Shown here piece by piece: positions 61,351 to 64,000 of a stretch of 64,000 nucleotides of DNA. Both the position numbers and the translations under genes were made by a program. A model generated the notes under the pieces. The model worked only from the letters and a program-made list of their open reading frames with translations, was not told where the DNA came from and did not search any database. The stretch's first letter is position 1. Each line of letters begins with the position of its first letter. The DNA comes from Thermocrinis minervae (lineage in GTDB: Bacteria > Aquificota > Aquificia > Aquificales > Aquificaceae): positions 1,303,822 to 1,367,821 of the forward strand of contig NZ_LT670846.1 in assembly GCF_900142435.1 (NCBI RefSeq). Direction: 5' to 3'.

Positions 61351-62400
61351 ATGGATAGCCTTCTGATAAACCTAGCGGTAATACTGATAAAGATAGTCGT
61401 GATACTAGCCATAGTCTTAGGCGTGGGTGCTTACCTCACACTTGTGGAGAGAAAGGTAGCCGCTCACATACAGAGAAGACCAGGTCCCATGGTGGTGGGT
61501 TGGCATGGTCTTCTACAACCGCTAGCAGATGGTCTAAAACTCATAACCAAGGAAGATCTATTTCCAAGATACGGGAACAAGTTTCTATACAACCTTGCCC
61601 TAATTATGGCGTTGGTACCTGCTACCCTTGTCTTTGCTGTTGTTCCCTTCGGTCCTGAGTTTGAAGTATTTGGAATAAAGATAAAGCCTATACTTACGGA
61701 CGTAAACGTAGGGCTTCTTTTGGTGTTTGCCTTAGGCTCTATGGCAGTGTACGGCATAGCCTTAGCAGGATGGGCTTCCAACTCCAAGTACGCTCTAATA
61801 GGCTCTATGAGAAAGGCGGGTATAGTGGTCTCCTATGAGGTGGTTATAACCTTCGCAGTACTAGGTCCTATAATACTCGCAGGTAGCCTATCCACTTACG
61901 AAATAGTCCAAAAGCAGATAGAACAAAAGCTCTGGTATGTGTGGCTTCAACCCCTGGCCTTTGTCCTATACATGTTCTCCATGCTCGCAGAGACGGGAAG
62001 AGTTCCCTTTGATGTACAGGAGGCGGAGGCAGAGCTAGTCACAGGTTTTACCGTCGAGTACGGTGGCATGAAGTTCGGTCTCTTTCCACTTGTGGAATGG
62101 TATGTGGAGGTACTTTCCCTCTCAGCCATAGCTGTAGTCCTTTTCTTTGGCGGATGGTCTCCCATAAACATACCTTTCGTAGGTTTTGTGGATCCTCTCT
62201 TTTTCCTAGGACCTCTTTCACCTTACGTGTGGTTCTTGCTTAAGGTTACCCTCCTCTTCTTGTTTGTCCTTTGGCTTCACTGGACCTTGCCTAGGTATAG
62301 GATAGACCAGATAGCGGAGACTGCCTGGAAGATTATGTTACCTTTAACCTTTGTAAACCTTGCAGCAACGGCAGTTTTTGCACCAATAGTATGGAGGTAA
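61351..62400 (+). CDS. nuoH: NADH-quinone oxidoreductase subunit H
   Basis: A 349-residue membrane subunit joining the two arms. YLTLVERKVAAHIQRRPGP and the GWHGLLQPLADGLKLITKEDLFP segment form the quinone entry; RKAGIVVSYEV, ETGRVPFDVQEAEAELVTGFTVEYGGMKFGLF hold the E-channel residues. GGAGG lies 5 bases before ATG 61351. nuoI copy 2 follows after 4 bases. Confidence 0.95.
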   Translation: MDSLLINLAVILIKIVVILAIVLGVGAYLTLVERKVAAHIQRRPGPMVVGWHGLLQPLADGLKLITKEDLFPRYGNKFLYNLALIMALVPATLVFAVVPFGPEFEVFGIKIKPILTDVNVGLLLVFALGSMAVYGIALAGWASNSKYALIGSMRKAGIVVSYEVVITFAVLGPIILAGSLSTYEIVQKQIEQKLWYVWLQPLAFVLYMFSMLAETGRVPFDVQEAEAELVTGFTVEYGGMKFGLFPLVEWYVEVLSLSAIAVVLFFGGWSPINIPFVGFVDPLFFLGPLSPYVWFLLKVTLLFLFVLWLHWTLPRYRIDQIAETAWKIMLPLTFVNLAATAVFAPIVWR

Positions 62401-62404
62401 TAAC

Positions 62405-63028
62405 ATGATAAAGAAAGTGTTCAACAAACCTCTAAGTTGGCTGGAGAGGATCTTTTTCATTGACTTTATAAAAGGTCTTTCCGTAACCATAAGGCATGCT
62501 TTCAGCAGGACCATAACCACACATTACCCATACGAAAAAATAACTCCTCCCAAGCGTTTCAGAGGTTTTCATGGACATAAGGTAGTAGACGGTACAGAAC
62601 CACAGCCAGCCTTTGACGAATGGGTAGAGAGATTCAAGATAGAAGTTATACCAGGTAGAAGTAGGTGCGTAGTGTGCCAGCTTTGTAAGAGAGCATGCCC
62701 TGTACCCGAACTCTTCCAGATAGAAGGTCAAAAGCTTCCCAACGGCAAGAGAGTTGTAGGCGTTTTCAACATGAACCTTATGCTGTGTACCTTCTGCGGA
62801 TTTTGCGTGGACGCATGCCCGGTGGATTGCCTGTTTATGAGTGACATACACGAGACAGCTTCTTACACAAGGAAAGATGCTGTACTTACCCTTGAAATAC
62901 TTGAAAAGATAGGAAGAGATTGGCAAAGAAGAAGGGAAATGGAACCAGACAGAATATGGATAGACGACGAACATAGACAAAGACTTTGGTATGAGAATGA
63001 CCTCAAACTTCCGGAGGTAAAGGGCTAA
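62405..63028 (+). CDS. nuoI: NADH-quinone oxidoreductase subunit I, copy 2
   Basis: A 207-residue ferredoxin-like subunit with two CxxCxxCxxxCP motifs, in CVVCQLCKRACPVPELF and CTFCGFCVDACPVDC. It is collinear with copy 1, but differs throughout, including a longer linker before the first cluster motif. GGAGG precedes the ATG. It overlaps nuoJ copy 2 by one base. Confidence 0.94.
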   Translation: MIKKVFNKPLSWLERIFFIDFIKGLSVTIRHAFSRTITTHYPYEKITPPKRFRGFHGHKVVDGTEPQPAFDEWVERFKIEVIPGRSRCVVCQLCKRACPVPELFQIEGQKLPNGKRVVGVFNMNLMLCTFCGFCVDACPVDCLFMSDIHETASYTRKDAVLTLEILEKIGRDWQRRREMEPDRIWIDDEHRQRLWYENDLKLPEVKG

Positions 63029-63558
63029 TGCTCTATGCGGCCTTTATTCTATTTTCCGTATGGGCCATAGTTTCGGGAATAGGTGTTGTAATCCTTCCTA
63101 ACCCCATCCACGTTATCCTTGCCTTACTTTCAGCTCTAATAGCCATAGCAGGCCTTTTCTTCACGGCAGGTGCAGAGCTAGTAGGTGCCTTGCAGCTTCT
63201 TATATACGCGGTGGCTGTTACAGTCTTCTATGTCTTTGTGCTTACAGCTGTTCCATGGGAGAAGGTTCTCAAGAAAGACAGCCACTATCGAGTAGAAGCC
63301 CTTCTTTCTTTTCCCTTCCTTCTTGTTTTCTACCTTGAAATAATCCTGGTGTTTCTAGTAGGTGTCGGTGTATCACCAAAAGGTGAGATAAAAGGACTGT
63401 TGGAAGAGCTTGGCAACTTAAGGGCCGTGGGAGTTATTCTGTTTAGTAAATACTTCTTAGCCTTTGAACTAGTATCTTTGATCCTTTTGGTTGCCATAAT
63501 AGGTGCTGTAGCTATAGGTAGGAAGGAGGCAAGGACCTATGAAGATGATACCCCTTGA
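63028..63558 (+). CDS. nuoJ: NADH-quinone oxidoreductase subunit J, copy 2
   Basis: A 176-residue membrane subunit with GVVILPNPIHVILALLSALIA and the same VFYVFVLTAVPWEKV and IGAVAIGRKEA segments as copy 1, but about 15 residues longer, mostly in the loop before the last helix and the C-terminal tail. It overlaps nuoK copy 2 by 20 bases. Confidence 0.93.
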   Translation: MLYAAFILFSVWAIVSGIGVVILPNPIHVILALLSALIAIAGLFFTAGAELVGALQLLIYAVAVTVFYVFVLTAVPWEKVLKKDSHYRVEALLSFPFLLVFYLEIILVFLVGVGVSPKGEIKGLLEELGNLRAVGVILFSKYFLAFELVSLILLVAIIGAVAIGRKEARTYEDDTP

Positions 63559-63847
63559 GGCATACCTTGTGGTAAGCGTTCTGTTGATGGGGCTTGGACT
63601 TCTGGGTATGATAGCACGTAGAAACTTGGTCACAGTATTAATGAGTACGGAGCTGGCCCTCAACGCTGTAAACATTCTCTTCGTTGGAGCAGATGCGCAC
63701 CTAAAGCTCGTAGATGGTCAGATTTTCGCCTTGTTCGTTATAGCTTTAGCAGCTGCAGAAGCTGCCGTAGGCCTTGGTATAATAATAGCTATCTTTAGGT
63801 TGAGAAAGGTGGATTCTACGGATGAAATAACAGATATGAGAGGTTAA
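63539..63847 (+). CDS. nuoK: NADH-quinone oxidoreductase subunit K, copy 2
   Basis: A 102-residue, three-helix subunit. STELALNAVNILFVG and AAAEAAVGLGIIIAIFR carry the conserved Glu residues. AGGAGG lies upstream of the ATG at 63539. Amino-acid and codon differences from copy 1 run along the whole gene up to its last codon. One base separates it from nuoL copy 2. Confidence 0.93.
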   Translation: MKMIPLEAYLVVSVLLMGLGLLGMIARRNLVTVLMSTELALNAVNILFVGADAHLKLVDGQIFALFVIALAAAEAAVGLGIIIAIFRLRKVDSTDEITDMRG

Positions 63848-63848
63848 T

Positions 63849-64000
63849 ATGGAAAGTCTCATTCTTTTTTCACCTTTAGTTAGCTTTGTACTGGTAGGTT
63901 TATTTGGGAGGAGGATAGGAGACCTTGCCTCTGCTATCCTGACTATACTGGGTGGTGCCTTCGCCTTCATCTTCTCACTGCAAGCTCTCCCTAAAGCCCT
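63849..64000 (+). CDS. nuoL: NADH-quinone oxidoreductase subunit L, copy 2 (start only)
   Basis: The first 50 codons of a second nuoL, cut by the window edge. From the fourth codon (63858) to the end it matches 54373-54515 at 141 of 143 positions, differing only at 63891 and 63905. The initial codons differ (one codon fewer than copy 1). Confidence 0.92.
   Translation, partial: MESLILFSPLVSFVLVGLFGRRIGDLASAILTILGGAFAFIFSLQALPKA

Overview
This 64 kb window comes from a chromosome of a thermophilic, chemolithoautotrophic member of the Aquificales, most like Hydrogenobacter or Thermocrinis. That placement is my inference from gene content, not a database match. It rests on a reductive-TCA-type set (aconitase, malate dehydrogenase, class I fumarase alpha), a separate small tRNA-binding protein of the Aquifex MetRS-beta/Trbp111 type, a GyrA without a visible GyrA box, a fused NuoCD, a ScpA, a TtuA-type tRNA thiolase, and proteins rich in Lys, Glu and Ile. 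The DNA is densely coded. Most neighbouring genes touch or overlap, and I found no convincing intrinsic terminator.

Layout. 1-8.4 kb: end of a GlcD-like oxidase, tRNA-Gly, a diheme periplasmic protein, a beta-hydroxyacid dehydrogenase, a FlgJ rod-binding domain, an aminotransferase, an OmpA-like protein, a tRNA-binding protein, a flavin disulphide-reductase-family enzyme, MscS and a short ComEC. 8.4-15.8 kb: acn-mdh-fumA, a diguanylate cyclase, infC, ttuA and coaE. 15.9-19.0 kb: pyruvate dehydrogenase-type E1 alpha, E1 beta and E2. 19.0-25.0 kb, minus strand: one tightly packed run secD-argD-ccdA-hisH-pyrF-atpI-tRNA-Pro-ygfZ. 25-27.1 kb: a methyltransferase, a ferredoxin-NADP reductase-like enzyme and a heptosyltransferase.

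27.2-39 kb: two CRISPR arrays with the same 29-bp repeat (7 and 8 repeats) lie about 10.3 kb apart in direct orientation. Each is followed by a near-identical 391-bp leader. Both leaders hold a consensus promoter firing into the array (minus strand) with a GGGGGTACCCCC palindrome abutting its -35 box. No cas gene is present. Between the arrays are gyrA, serS, birA, coaBC, a NUDIX hydrolase, tsaD, ctp, scpA and ubiE. At the old end of array 2, a small membrane-protein gene sits between a degenerate outlying repeat and the first intact repeat.

39-53 kb: lysS (with an extra OB-like domain), thiE, miaA, a 939-residue beta-propeller/coiled-coil/AAA ATPase, a MATE transporter, rlmN, mnmG, a cysteine-cluster protein, ubiD and purF. 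53-64 kb: a 13-gene complex I operon in the order I-J-K-L-M-N-A-CD-H-I-J-K-L, carrying two copies of I, J, K and L. nuoB is absent where it would be expected, and the two nuoL copies are almost identical at their start while the flanking nuoK genes are diverged.

Genome-style signals that recur: many first-of-operon genes have a TATAAT-like box 7-8 bases before the start codon and no Shine-Dalgarno, which suggests leaderless mRNAs. Several divergent gene pairs share overlapping -10 boxes. Six of seven convergent gene pairs overlap at their 3' ends.
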